DNA from: Cudoniella acicularis
Taxonomy: Eukaryota; Ascomycota; Leotiomycetes; Helotiales; Helotiaceae
DNA length: 46,900 nucleotides
Reading direction: 5' to 3'
Assembly (NCBI GenBank): GCA_013054445.1
Contig: JAAMPI010000259.1
Span: 1 to 46,900 of the forward strand
Shown here: piece after piece, positions 1 to 7,560 of the stretch
Position numbering within the stretch: the stretch's first letter is position 1
How the letters are laid out: each line of letters begins with the position of its first letter
The notes under the pieces: model-generated
Told to the model about the DNA's origin: nothing
Seen by the model: the letters and a program-made list of their open reading frames with translations, nothing else
The model's database searches: none
Position numbers and translations under genes: made by a program

Positions 1-21
1 CGACGCGGTCTTATTAGCCTA
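1..21 (+). pseudogene. Left flank of the interrupted pogo/Fot1-like transposase
   Basis: These bases lie directly outside the left terminal repeat of the inserted piggyBac-like element. Read in frame they give R-R-G-L-I-S. The first codons after the right end of the element (2032 on) read N-M-D-E-T-G-V, the first catalytic-aspartate motif of Fot1/pogo transposases, which is usually preceded by a short hydrophobic stretch. I infer that this is the upstream side of the same gene, whose 5' part lies outside the window. Too little sequence is present for certainty. Confidence 0.4.
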
Positions 22-155
22 TCCCTTCGACCGCTAAGACATGTCTAGCGCTAGCAGGGGGGGGGGGGGTCTCGTATAGACAGCAGAGTATAAAATTATA
101 TACCTTTATATATAAATTTATTAGTAATCTATATTATTAGAATACTAGCGCGTCT
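22..155. repeat. Left terminal inverted repeat of the piggyBac-like element (RIP-mutated arm)
   Basis: The reverse complement pairs with 1902-2030 over roughly 130 bp. The outer part is almost identical; the inner part differs by many transitions, always towards A/T in this arm. A run of 13 G at about 57-69 replaces a short C/G run in the partner. Confidence 0.85.
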
Positions 156-859
156 AGTAGTCCCTCTCCTTATAAAGGTAGACATTATAGAATACGTAAC
201 CCCTAGTTGACCTTTTTACCCTATCTTCTACTACTCTCCTTAAAGCTTTTTAATACCTTAATTTATATAAACACTATACGCAAGTGCCTCTAAGGCGCTT
301 TTCCTAGTAATATAGGTATTAGAGATCAGGATTAAATCCCCTCTTCCTATCTAATCCTATCTATAAGCTCTATAACTTTACCCTCTTAGAATAACTTAAG
401 AGCTTATAGTAAAGCTTAATCCTAAATTATAAATATATAAGAGGACGCCTATTTATATATAACTAATATAGCCTATAAGTATTTATATAAGCTATATTAA
501 TTAGCTAGTAAAATAAAGGCTATTAATTCCTAAAAGTAGTCTTATAAGTCTTATATGCCTTCTTAAATTAATTTATAAGATTTATCTCTCTTATATAATA
601 ATTATAATTATTAATAAAATAGGAAATCTATAATTCCTTTATATAATCATCCCTAAATACTCGTTATACGATACGCCTATTTATAGAGGTTTTTATAAGA
701 CGTCTTCTAGCCTTCTCTTTAAAGTCTTCTACCTTATCTATTATATAGATATTATTTAAAGTAAGGATAATATTATTATCCTATTAAGCTAAATAAAGTA
801 CGTCCTAAACTACTACTATAAGAAGGGTATTCTATTTAAGTTTTATAGAATATTAAGCC

Positions 860-1873
860 TTAAGCTCTATTAACCTCTTAAAGAACTCTATATATTATCT
901 AGTTATTCTAATAATACTAAAATTATAAGTACGCAACTCTATAAACAAGGGTATACTTATAAAGTAGTTATCTAGATATATTATAAGGTAGTGATATAGA
1001 AAAGAGAGTATAAGGCTTTATATAAGATAGCTAGTATTTATTAGTTTTAGATAAAAGATAATATTCTATAGTCCCTTTTCTTAAGAACTCTAGATCTAGT
1101 TAAATATATATCTATAATCTATAATTCTAAAGATATTATACCCTTGTTTAATCGACTTGTTTAGTATCTTATATATATATAAAGATCTAGAGTAGTTAGT
1201 AAGGTAATAGGGTAAGAGAAGAAGAAACGTATCTATTAAAACACTATATTATAAGCTTGTTAATACTTACTTTAGAAGAGGGAGAGTAATATCGCTAAGG
1301 AGAAGCTTAAATCGAGGAAGTAAGAGGCTTAAGCTTATATTACTAGATCTTGTTATTAGGTAAGTAATACCCTACTCTTTTATCACTCTTAGGGCATAAG
1401 ATATAATAAAACCTCTTAATCTACTTAAAGCGATTAAGTGATATATAGGTTATAATTAGATATAAAGGACCCTTATTAAAGTCTATATTCTAGTATATCT
1501 TAATCATAGGCTCTTTATAAATTCCTATATATATAATCGTACCTAGAAACATATATAACTCCTCTACTAGCAGATCTGTCTATTCTCGTGCCCTCTCTTG
1601 TGATACGTGTAGTCTTTATATGTTCGTATATCGATTGGTATTCTTAGTAATCGTATAGAGGATATCGTAGGTAAAGAATAAGCTAAAGTAGTCGAATGGG
1701 TGTGGATTTTAAGGGAAAGATAGGGGCAGAAGTGCTCTTGCTGGCTGCTTTGGCTCGCATTTAAAAGGCTCATAATGAACGCCTGTGATTGGTCCAAATT
1801 CAAGGAGTATATCCTCAAGGGATTGCGCTTTTTGCGTCTTAGATTGGGTAGGTAGGTTGGGAGTATTAGCCAT
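860..1873 (-). pseudogene. piggyBac-type transposase relic (DDE_Tnp_1_7 family)
   Basis: The minus strand starts with an ATG at 1873-1871 and reads about 54 residues (MANTPNLPTQSKTQ...) to a TAA near 1711 that sits where a CAA codon would be expected. The same frame continues as PFDYFSLFFTYDILYTITKN, matching the conserved start of piggyBac transposases. Further down are EELYMFLGTIIYIGIYKEP (near 1505-1560), then YISLNRFK-stop-IKRFYYI (near 1395-1430), and LDNYFISIPLFIELR (near 930-975), which contains the third catalytic aspartate at 972-970. Each matches a piggyBac landmark in the right order. In-frame TAG and TAA codons stand where TGG and CAA are expected, as RIP would produce. The gene is dead; the order and spacing of motifs make the family assignment strong. 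The remainder towards the left repeat is too degraded to read. Confidence 0.85.
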
Positions 1874-1901
1874 TGTGAGCGCGTAAATATGTAGGTAACG
1901 C

Positions 1902-2030
1902 GTGGGCGCGCTGGCACTCAAATGATGTAGATTACTAATAAATTTATATGCAAAGGTACATAATTTTATGCTCGGTGGCCTATGCGAGAACCCCCTGCTA
2001 GCGCTGGACATGTCTCAGCGGTCGAAGGGA
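1902..2030. repeat. Right terminal inverted repeat of the piggyBac-like element (little mutated arm)
   Basis: Partner of 22-155. This arm and the adjoining sequence back to about 1700 keep a normal GC content and a readable coding start, unlike the rest of the element. Confidence 0.85.
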
Positions 2031-2031
2031 T

Positions 2032-3344
2032 AACATGGACGAGACGGGAGTTATATTATGTATGCTTGGCTCTATCAAGGTCCTTGTAAGCAAGGAGATC
2101 CGCGAGACTATAGAGGCGCGGGTGTTAAGCGCACAATGGTTACCGCCGTTGAATGCGTTAGTGCCAACGGTAGGTCTTTGCTACCAATGATTATTTGGCC
2201 AGCCACTACCCATCGAAGCAACTGGACCACGTTCCCCACCCCTGGATGGCACTATGCGTGCTCCGAATCTGGGTATACCGACTCCAAGAGCTTGGAGTGG
2301 CTCAAGCGCGTGTTTGATCCCCAAACTAGAGAACAGGCTAATCAGAAGCCACGGGTGCTAATCTGTGACGGCTTCGGGACGCACGAGACCCTCGAAGCCT
2401 TAGAATTTTGTTTCGAAAACAATATAATCCTGTGTCGCCTCCCCTCCCACACCTCCCACAAGCTCCAGCCCTGCGATGTCGGAGTGTTTGCCCCCCTGAA
2501 GGCACCCTACCGCGACGAGGCTGAGAGGATGTTCCAAGGAGGTGCAAATACAGTTGGCAAGCAACATTTTACTTCTCTATATAGCCCTGCAAGGGAGAAG
2601 GCGTTCACGAAGAGAAATATCACGGCCGCGTGGGCGGCCTGTGGTTTGTTTCCATTTAACCCAGACAGAGTCCTTAGGGTGACACCGAAGCCCGCTCAAT
2701 CCACTGTTCCAAGGGCCGATGAGATAAGGGTAGGTTCTTGTTATCAAGACGAAGAAGTGCCACAAACGCCTGTGACGCCAGTGTCAGCACAGGGTCTTGC
2801 ATCGCTGCATAGTCTGATCAAACAGGATGCTCATACACTTGATGGGACGAGTATACAGCGCCTGGAGAGGCATGTACAGAAGCTTGTTAATGCCGCCCAG
2901 ATATCCTTCGCCGAACGTGCCCTCCTCCATGATCAAAAACAGACGCTGACCAGAATGAACAACGAAGCTAAGATTCGCCGATCAACCAAGTCACTCGTAC
3001 TAGGGCAGGCGAAGGTAATGAGCTTTGAGGACATCGAGGTGGCACGAGCAGCGCGTGCTGCAAAGGAGGTCATCAAGGGCAAGGGAAGGCGTGGTCGGAA
3101 GCGCAAGAGTGCTGCGCTAGAGGCAGATGAGCCAGAAGGTNGAGATGAGCCAGAAGGTGATAAGCCAGAACCTGAGCCAGAGACAGAAGTGGTGCGTGCT
3201 GCGAAAGAGGGCATCAAAGGCAAGGGAAAACGTGGTCGGAAGCGTAAGACTGCTGCGCACGAGGCAGAGGAGCCAGAGCCAGAAGTGATGCTGACAATCG
3301 ATGCGCCAGTGCCCTGGAGGGCGCCAGTTGCGAAGATGATATGA
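2032..3344 (+). pseudogene. Fot1/pogo-like (DDE_1) transposase, 5'-disrupted and frameshifted
   Basis: Cut-and-paste transposase of the Tc1/pogo superfamily. The first catalytic motif N-M-D-E-T-G-V begins at 2032, with Asp at 2038-2040, directly after the inserted piggyBac-like element. The other motifs lie in a different frame: VLICDGFGTHE with Asp at 2367-2369 and LQPCDVGVFAPLK with Asp at 2475-2477. The switch near 2093-2099 is explained by one lost base, so the open frame from 2058 to 3344 (428 codons) lacks the first aspartate. The normal N-terminal HTH and CENP-B DNA-binding domains are cut off by the insertion and would lie left of the window. The C-terminal tail is basic and acidic, with two copies of a 47-codon-spaced repeat containing GRKRK (from 3054 and 3195). 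One undetermined base (N) lies at 3141. There is little sign of RIP here, in contrast to the element inserted in it. Confidence 0.85.
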
Positions 3345-3490
3345 GACTGTTGTACGAAAGAGTAGAGAATCGTTTTTCATTCCTTTAGTTCGGATTTGGT
3401 TTTGGAGGCAGGAAATCGGATACAATGTTTGTAGCATTCTCGGCGTAATAGAAGAAGATGGCTCACAAGGTCTGAAATAGTAGAACCAAC

Positions 3491-4832
3491 TCAAGCTTCT
3501 CCGAATTTTTGCCGAGTGCTACGTCGAGGTTGTTGACCGTGGGTTTCGACCAGAGTCCCAGAACTGAAATCGTCATCCGCTGCGTCAATCCTCTCCTCCG
3601 CCATTGCCTCCTGATTCTGGCGCTCTGCCTCATCCGCAGACCTAAGCTGGTCGAACGGACTTGAAGAGCGTTTTCGCTTCCGTGTCTGCCGCTTCGACTT
3701 CGCACCGTGGCCTCTGCTCCCTTGCGTTGGTTCCCGCGACTCCTGCATCTCCTCAGCCCTGTTGAGAAATTGCGCAAGCTTCTTGTAAGATATATTAACT
3801 TCTGCCGAGTCTCCAAAGTGCCTGTTTGTCGATATTTCATCCGTAGCGAAATCGTCGAGGCTGAGACAAAGGACGTTGGTAGAATTGTCAAAAGACCCAT
3901 CGCCGGCCCGAAATGCCTTCCCAAGATTAGCTTCAGCTCCATGTCCATGTAGAAGATGGCATACCTGGGATATAGTTCTTTCTTCCGCCTCGAGGATTTC
4001 CAGTTCCTCCCCATCTTCACGAATGTACCGCGGTCGCCAAACGGACAACGTTGCCTCCTTGGTGTTGCTGTACTTGATGTCGATACCAATGACCACTTTG
4101 ATATCCCCATTTGAGTATTGAATATAATCCCACGCAAGCTTTTTCAGATCTTTCCCATCTTGTGAATAGGATACTTCTAGAACAACGCCGGGGTACTCCG
4201 CATCTCGGTGCTGGAACTGTGCATCGGGTTCGCGCCGGTGAACGACTCTTGTGCCTTGATCGTCTCTATCTGGGTTGTCCTCCTTTAGGAATATTCGAGC
4301 GCACCCCCCATTGGCTATCCGAGCAGCAAACTCCGCAGATGAGTCTCCGCGGTGGCTGATAGCCTCGAGTTGTTTGCTGATCTCGTCTGCGACAAAAGCG
4401 GTAAAGAAGTCGTGGACCGGTGTTGGCATGCGAACCGATAAAAGCATGGATATGGGATCGTAGTCAAACCTTGACTGTTAGTGATAATACCTCTGATGGC
4501 CTTGTGGAAGGGGCAGCGTACCTGGTCTTGTTTTCACCGTGACTGAGGAGCGCTGGATGTTGTTTCAGTTGGCTAAGGAAATGCTCGTATTGTGTTGGCT
4601 TCAGTTGAATTGATGTCCAGGGATCTATCAAGCAATGGTCTTGATGCTGTTTGAATATCTGCAAGGCAGAAGCCACGGCAGACCTATCGCTCCCAGGGGA
4701 GAACCGCTCATCCGTGGTTGGAGGAGTCAATGGAAGCTGGATCTGCTTGTCTGGTGGTGTTGCTTTATCCAACGAGAAACTGGTAGGCTCCTGAGGATAA
4801 GTTCGTCCGTCAATTTGTAATGGAGCAGCCAT
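3491..4832 (-). CDS. Fungal PD-(D/E)XK restriction-endonuclease-like family protein
   Basis: Two exons on the minus strand: 4832-4522 and 4469-3491, joined across a 52-bp intron (GTACGC donor, CACTAAC branch, AAG acceptor) to give HGENKTR-FDYDPIS and about 429 residues. The start ATG at 4832 is the only good in-frame one. The N-terminal about 100 residues are rich in Pro, Thr and Gln. The core holds PDAQFQH (about 185-191), then an acidic hydrophobic strand ending in LEVSYSQ (about 201-207), KDLKKLAWDYI (about 210-220) and a VVIGIDIKY strand, the layout of a PD-(D/E)XK-like fold seen in many uncharacterised fungal proteins. The canonical ExK lysine is replaced by Ser, with lysines shifted into the following helix. 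The tail has a basic NLS-like block (KRQTRKRKR). It sits between a dead transposon and gene fragments. Family placement is from memory of these motifs; the function is unknown. Confidence 0.65.
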
Positions 4833-5104
4833 TTCCTACAACTGATGAGACGACCTTTAACAATGGATGTGATACAATATGGGTGTGCTGTGACTCAAAT
4901 GGTAATCGGCCAAGGCAGCCGGAAGCGGAAGTTTTATCTTCCGGTGTCATTGCCACGTGATTATCATCCTGGACTGCGATTCTCAGCTCGCTGACAACAG
5001 GTCAACAGCTACCTTCACTGCGATACCTTGAGATAGGAAGAAGACTAGTCTACCATCTCAGAATACGGTCCTCAGACTCGTCTGCTTTTTTAAGGCTTTG
5101 CGGC
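4833..5104. other. Intergenic stretch between the PD-(D/E)XK-like gene and the RNase H1-like fragment
   Basis: This contains the presumed promoter and 5' UTR of the minus-strand nuclease-like gene. I see no open frame or repeat that I can support. Confidence 0.4.
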
Positions 5105-5303
5105 ATGGTATCACGACGTCGCCAGAACAAGGAGTATTACGCTGTCGTCAGTGGGCGCATTGACGAACCTACGATCTTTTCGTCCTGGTACTTCCTTTCA
5201 GATATAGTGATGAGAAACTGATTGATTACTTTCCGATAGGGGCGATGCACACCCACGGGTGATTGGATGTCCCGCTGTACATGAGGGCTTCTTTACCTGC
5301 TAA
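5105..5303 (+). pseudogene. Spliced fragment of an RNase H1 N-terminal (viroplasmin-like) domain
   Basis: An ATG at 5105 opens KEYYAVVSGRIDEPTIFSSW, which resembles the conserved N-terminal hybrid-binding domain of eukaryotic RNase H1 (Y-Y-A-V-x-x-G-R ... S-W). The frame is interrupted by a 52-bp intron (5188-5239; GTACTT donor, CTGAT branch, TAG acceptor). Splicing joins TG+G to make the Trp codon and continues GDAHPRVIGCPAVHEGFFT-C before TAA at 5301-5303, which is the expected second half of the domain (G-x-P-x-V-x-G-C-x-A-V-x-x-x-F). The product would be only 48 residues, with no catalytic RNase H domain. It is either a remnant or a very small single-domain protein; a remnant is likelier given the chimeric surroundings. 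Confidence 0.6.
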
Positions 5304-5321
5304 TCACGCTATTCTATATAG

Positions 5322-5532
5322 GTAACCAGCCGGCCGTAAATCGAAAAGAGCTTCTCCTCGTCCTCGTACTTCTTACCTCTTCTCTCTCGCCACCTCTCCC
5401 TAAATCTCCTACTCTCTTCTACTATCTCTTTCCTTCTCTGCCTCTCACCTTATCACGCTCCTCTTGCTCTCGAAGCTCTTGCTCTTCTGCTTATGACGGC
5501 TTTCTATAATCCTCGACCGTAATCAGCCGGCC
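5322..5532. repeat. 197-bp segment bracketed by a 14-bp direct repeat
   Basis: The 14-mer GTAAYCAGCCGGCC occurs at 5322-5335 (with C) and again at 5519-5532 (with T). The segment between is pyrimidine-rich on the plus strand. Read on the minus strand, one frame gives GRLITVEDYRKPS then stop, followed by a Glu/Arg/Lys-rich stretch. That is reminiscent of charged C-terminal tails of fungal transposon proteins, but this is only a resemblance. The right copy of the repeat coincides with the end of the QCR6-like reading frame. It could be a small insertion with its target duplication, or a recombination joint. Confidence 0.5.
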
Positions 5533-5950
5533 CTTCTTCCTTCTTCCTCCTCCTCCTCCTCTTCCGCCTCCGCAGACTCCTCTTCCCCACCCTCCTCAGT
5601 ATCAGCATCTTCTTTCGTCTCGGTGGATTCCTAAACATCAATCAATTAGCTCCCTCTTCTGCAATTCTGCTTCTGCAATTGCCATCTCCATCCCCCAATT
5701 AAACTCATCCGCCCAGCATAAATCCCCTTATCCACCCCCTTGACCATCCTCAATCCCCTCCTCAATCTCCATCCCTCTCAATCCCGTCCACCCAATATCA
5801 CCCAGCCCAACTCCCCAATCAATAACCAAGGAAAAAAGCATCAAAGCAACTCACCTTCTCCTCCTCCTTCACAGCAGGAGCCTCCGCCTCACCCTCACTC
5901 CACGGCACCGCCGCACCCACGACATCCGCCACGAAATCAAAGAAACCCAT
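5523..5950 (-). pseudogene. 5' half of a QCR6-like gene (complex III hinge protein), truncated
   Basis: On the minus strand ATG at 5950 opens MGFFDFVADVVGAAVPW followed by an Ala/Glu/Pro-rich stretch, the N-terminus typical of fungal Qcr6, the acidic hinge subunit of mitochondrial ubiquinol-cytochrome c reductase. Exon 1 is 5950-5855 (32 codons). A 224-bp intron (GTGAGT donor, GCTAAT branch, TTTAG acceptor) leads to exon 2 at 5630-5523, a run of Glu ending in GRRAG and TGA. The total is 67 residues. The conserved C-terminal half with paired cysteines and a His-His-Tyr motif, about 60-70 residues in the family, is missing and I could not find it downstream. The frame ends inside the 14-bp direct repeat at 5519-5532. 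I infer a copy broken by rearrangement. An undetected further exon is possible but I looked for one and saw none. Confidence 0.55.
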
Positions 5951-6085
5951 CTTCCTTAATCCTTCCTATTGCACTATCTCTTCGCAATTGAGTCGTGAGG
6001 CTGCGCAAGTTTGCGTTGCGATCGAATTGATGCTGAGGCAATGTTCGATGTCGATGTCTGGCGTTCGGGCCGGCGAAAATTGAAG

Positions 6086-6152
6086 ATTGGAGCGATGGAA
6101 GCTTGGAATTGGCGTGCCTTGATTGGTTGATGCGAGTTGCTGATGTTATTGG
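6086..6152 (-). promoter_or_regulatory. Cluster of four CCAAT boxes upstream of the QCR6-like gene
   Basis: ATTGG (CCAAT on the minus strand) occurs at 6086-6090, 6108-6112, 6122-6126 and 6148-6152, about 136-202 bp upstream of the ATG at 5950. CCAAT boxes bound by the HAP complex are typical of fungal respiratory genes, so this fits a once-functional QCR6 promoter. Binding is inferred only. Confidence 0.5.
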
Positions 6153-6597
6153 CTGGTTTTGGTTGGAAGAAGGGTGGCAATCACGTGTTTCTTTTTCTTT
6201 CGGAAACAAGCGGGCGACCGGGCGGGTTTGGCTCCTAGTTGTTCCGAAGCTTCTGCTGCCCGGGCTTGGAGGAAGTACGGTAGAAAATAATAATTGATTT
6301 GGTGGTCTTTTTTATGTTTTGAGGTTGAAAGGGTATTTATTGAATTTTGCGAATAATCTAAAAGTCCATCTTTCTTTGCATTTGAAATTTGGATTTGGCA
6401 TGGAGGTTCCCCGTTCCCAGACACTGTACAAGAGCAAGAAAGTTATCTACCAACGGACGGACGACTCCTAAACGAGAGCGCCGACACTCCTGTTCCCTAC
6501 CCTGCCAAATCCCTAGGCGTAACGGCTAGAAAGAATCGAAGCAAATATGACTTTTATGTTCATCAAATCATCGTGAGAATCGAATATTTGGTACCAT

Positions 6598-7560
6598 CTA
6601 CTGCCCCCTCTCCGCTTCCTCGCGCAATCGTTGCTCAAGATCCATACCCACAGCTTGCACTTGCGCTTCTTCGTATCCCGGCGGCGGCTCGTCCGGCGCA
6701 GGAGCAGCGGGTAAGCGCTCGCTCGATGTGTCTACTGGTGGTTCGGCGTCTCTCGTTGGTCTTACGGGTATGGGACTTAGAATCCGCGGTTCGTCATCTT
6801 CGTCTGCTACCTCCCGTGCTGGCTCGTAGGCTGGCAGCTGCTCTAAATGTACATTTGCCATGTCTACAGCCGCTGTTTCACTTCTTCCGTTCTCTCGTGC
6901 CACGGTGTAGGCTTGATATAATCGCTCTCTTATCTGCTCGTAGAGGGAGTGGAAGTCGAATGCGCCTCCTTCACGGAAGGTCAATCGTAGCTCGATTGCG
7001 GATTGTGTAGGTGGGATGCCGCCGCCGGACACGGGTTTGACGGTTGATGTCCAGTAATTGGCGCCGAAAAATGGTGCACGAACGTAGGCATCTTGGAGGT
7101 TGAGGATAGGAGCGGAGAAGGATTGGAGTTCGGCGGTCGGAGTCGATGGTAGGTAGACTATCTTGGAAGAGTATTAGCAACAGTTCTTCGCCCGGCCACA
7201 GTTGGCGTACCCTTTGATTTGTCATGTATGCAACTCCCCCATCACTCTTCGCTGAATATGGTTGTGACCCGGGATATGTGTTTGGTGTGGATAATTGTAG
7301 ACTTGTTCGAGGAGGAGACGTGAAGAGTAATGTCTCATTCGGTAACTTGATGAAGCCGTCTGACCCAGGCGTGGTCATCACCCAGCTTTTGCTCGCTTTT
7401 AGCTTCTCCTCCTGTGCTGCTTGCAACGCATAGAAATGCTGTTCTTGGTGGAACTGATACATGGTGGGGCAAATTGATGGTCCAAGTGTAGAATTCAATG
7501 AAGCAGAGAGAAAAAGGTTTGTGCTGTGCAGAAGACAGACAAGACTTACTTGATTGACAT
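6598..7560 (-). CDS. WBP2/GRAM-domain-like WW-domain ligand protein
   Basis: Three exons on the minus strand: 7560-7550 (only 11 nt, MSI plus two bases), 7385-7211 and 7161-6598. The introns are 164 bp (GTAAGT ... AAAAG) and 49 bp (GTACGC, GCTAAT branch, CCAAG). Joining gives MSINWVMTTPGSDGFIKLPN and 249 residues. Residues 10-130 resemble the GRAM-like domain of WBP2: ETLLFTSPPRTSLQL, GGVAYMTNQRIVYLPSTP, LQDAYVRAPFFGANYW, then IELRLTFREGGAFDFHSLYE. The C-terminal third is Pro/Glu-rich and contains PPGYEE, a PPxY motif, plus LPAYEP, both binding sites for WW domains such as those of Rsp5-type ubiquitin ligases. By analogy it is an adaptor linking membrane phosphoinositides to WW proteins. The start is set by the tiny first exon; skipping it would lose the conserved beginning of the domain. 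Confidence 0.75.

Larger units (their letters stand above)
22..2030. mobile_element. piggyBac-like DNA transposon, RIP-degraded, inserted in a pogo-like transposase gene
   Basis: An element of about 2.0 kb bounded by long terminal inverted repeats (22-155 and 1902-2030). The outermost bases read TCCCTTCGACCGCT at the left and AGCGGTCGAAGGGA at the right, each with TA just outside. The interior from about 70 to 1690 is strongly AT-rich and full of TA dinucleotides and stop codons. The minus strand still carries recognisable piggyBac transposase motifs (see the transposase entry). Mismatches between the repeats are nearly all C/T or G/A with the A/T state in the left arm, the signature of RIP. 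The insertion splits the DDE domain of another transposase, so it is a nested element. The family call is firm; the exact borders are less so, because an intact TTAA target duplication is not seen. Confidence 0.85.

Noticed and set aside
57..69. Run of G inside the left terminal repeat
   Set aside because: A homopolymer expansion or assembly artefact of a short C/G run in the partner arm; no further structure such as a telomeric repeat is present.
1567..1917. 116-codon minus-strand frame inside the piggyBac-like element
   Set aside because: A shadow in the wrong frame; the recognisable transposase start is in another frame beginning at 1873.
5200..5222. Minus-strand CAT-CAC-TAT that could be the His-His-Tyr motif of QCR6
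   Set aside because: A stop follows almost at once, no cysteine motif surrounds it, and it falls inside the intron of the RNase H1-like fragment.
6573..7010. 145-codon plus-strand frame
   Set aside because: Antisense shadow of the last exon of the WBP2-like gene.
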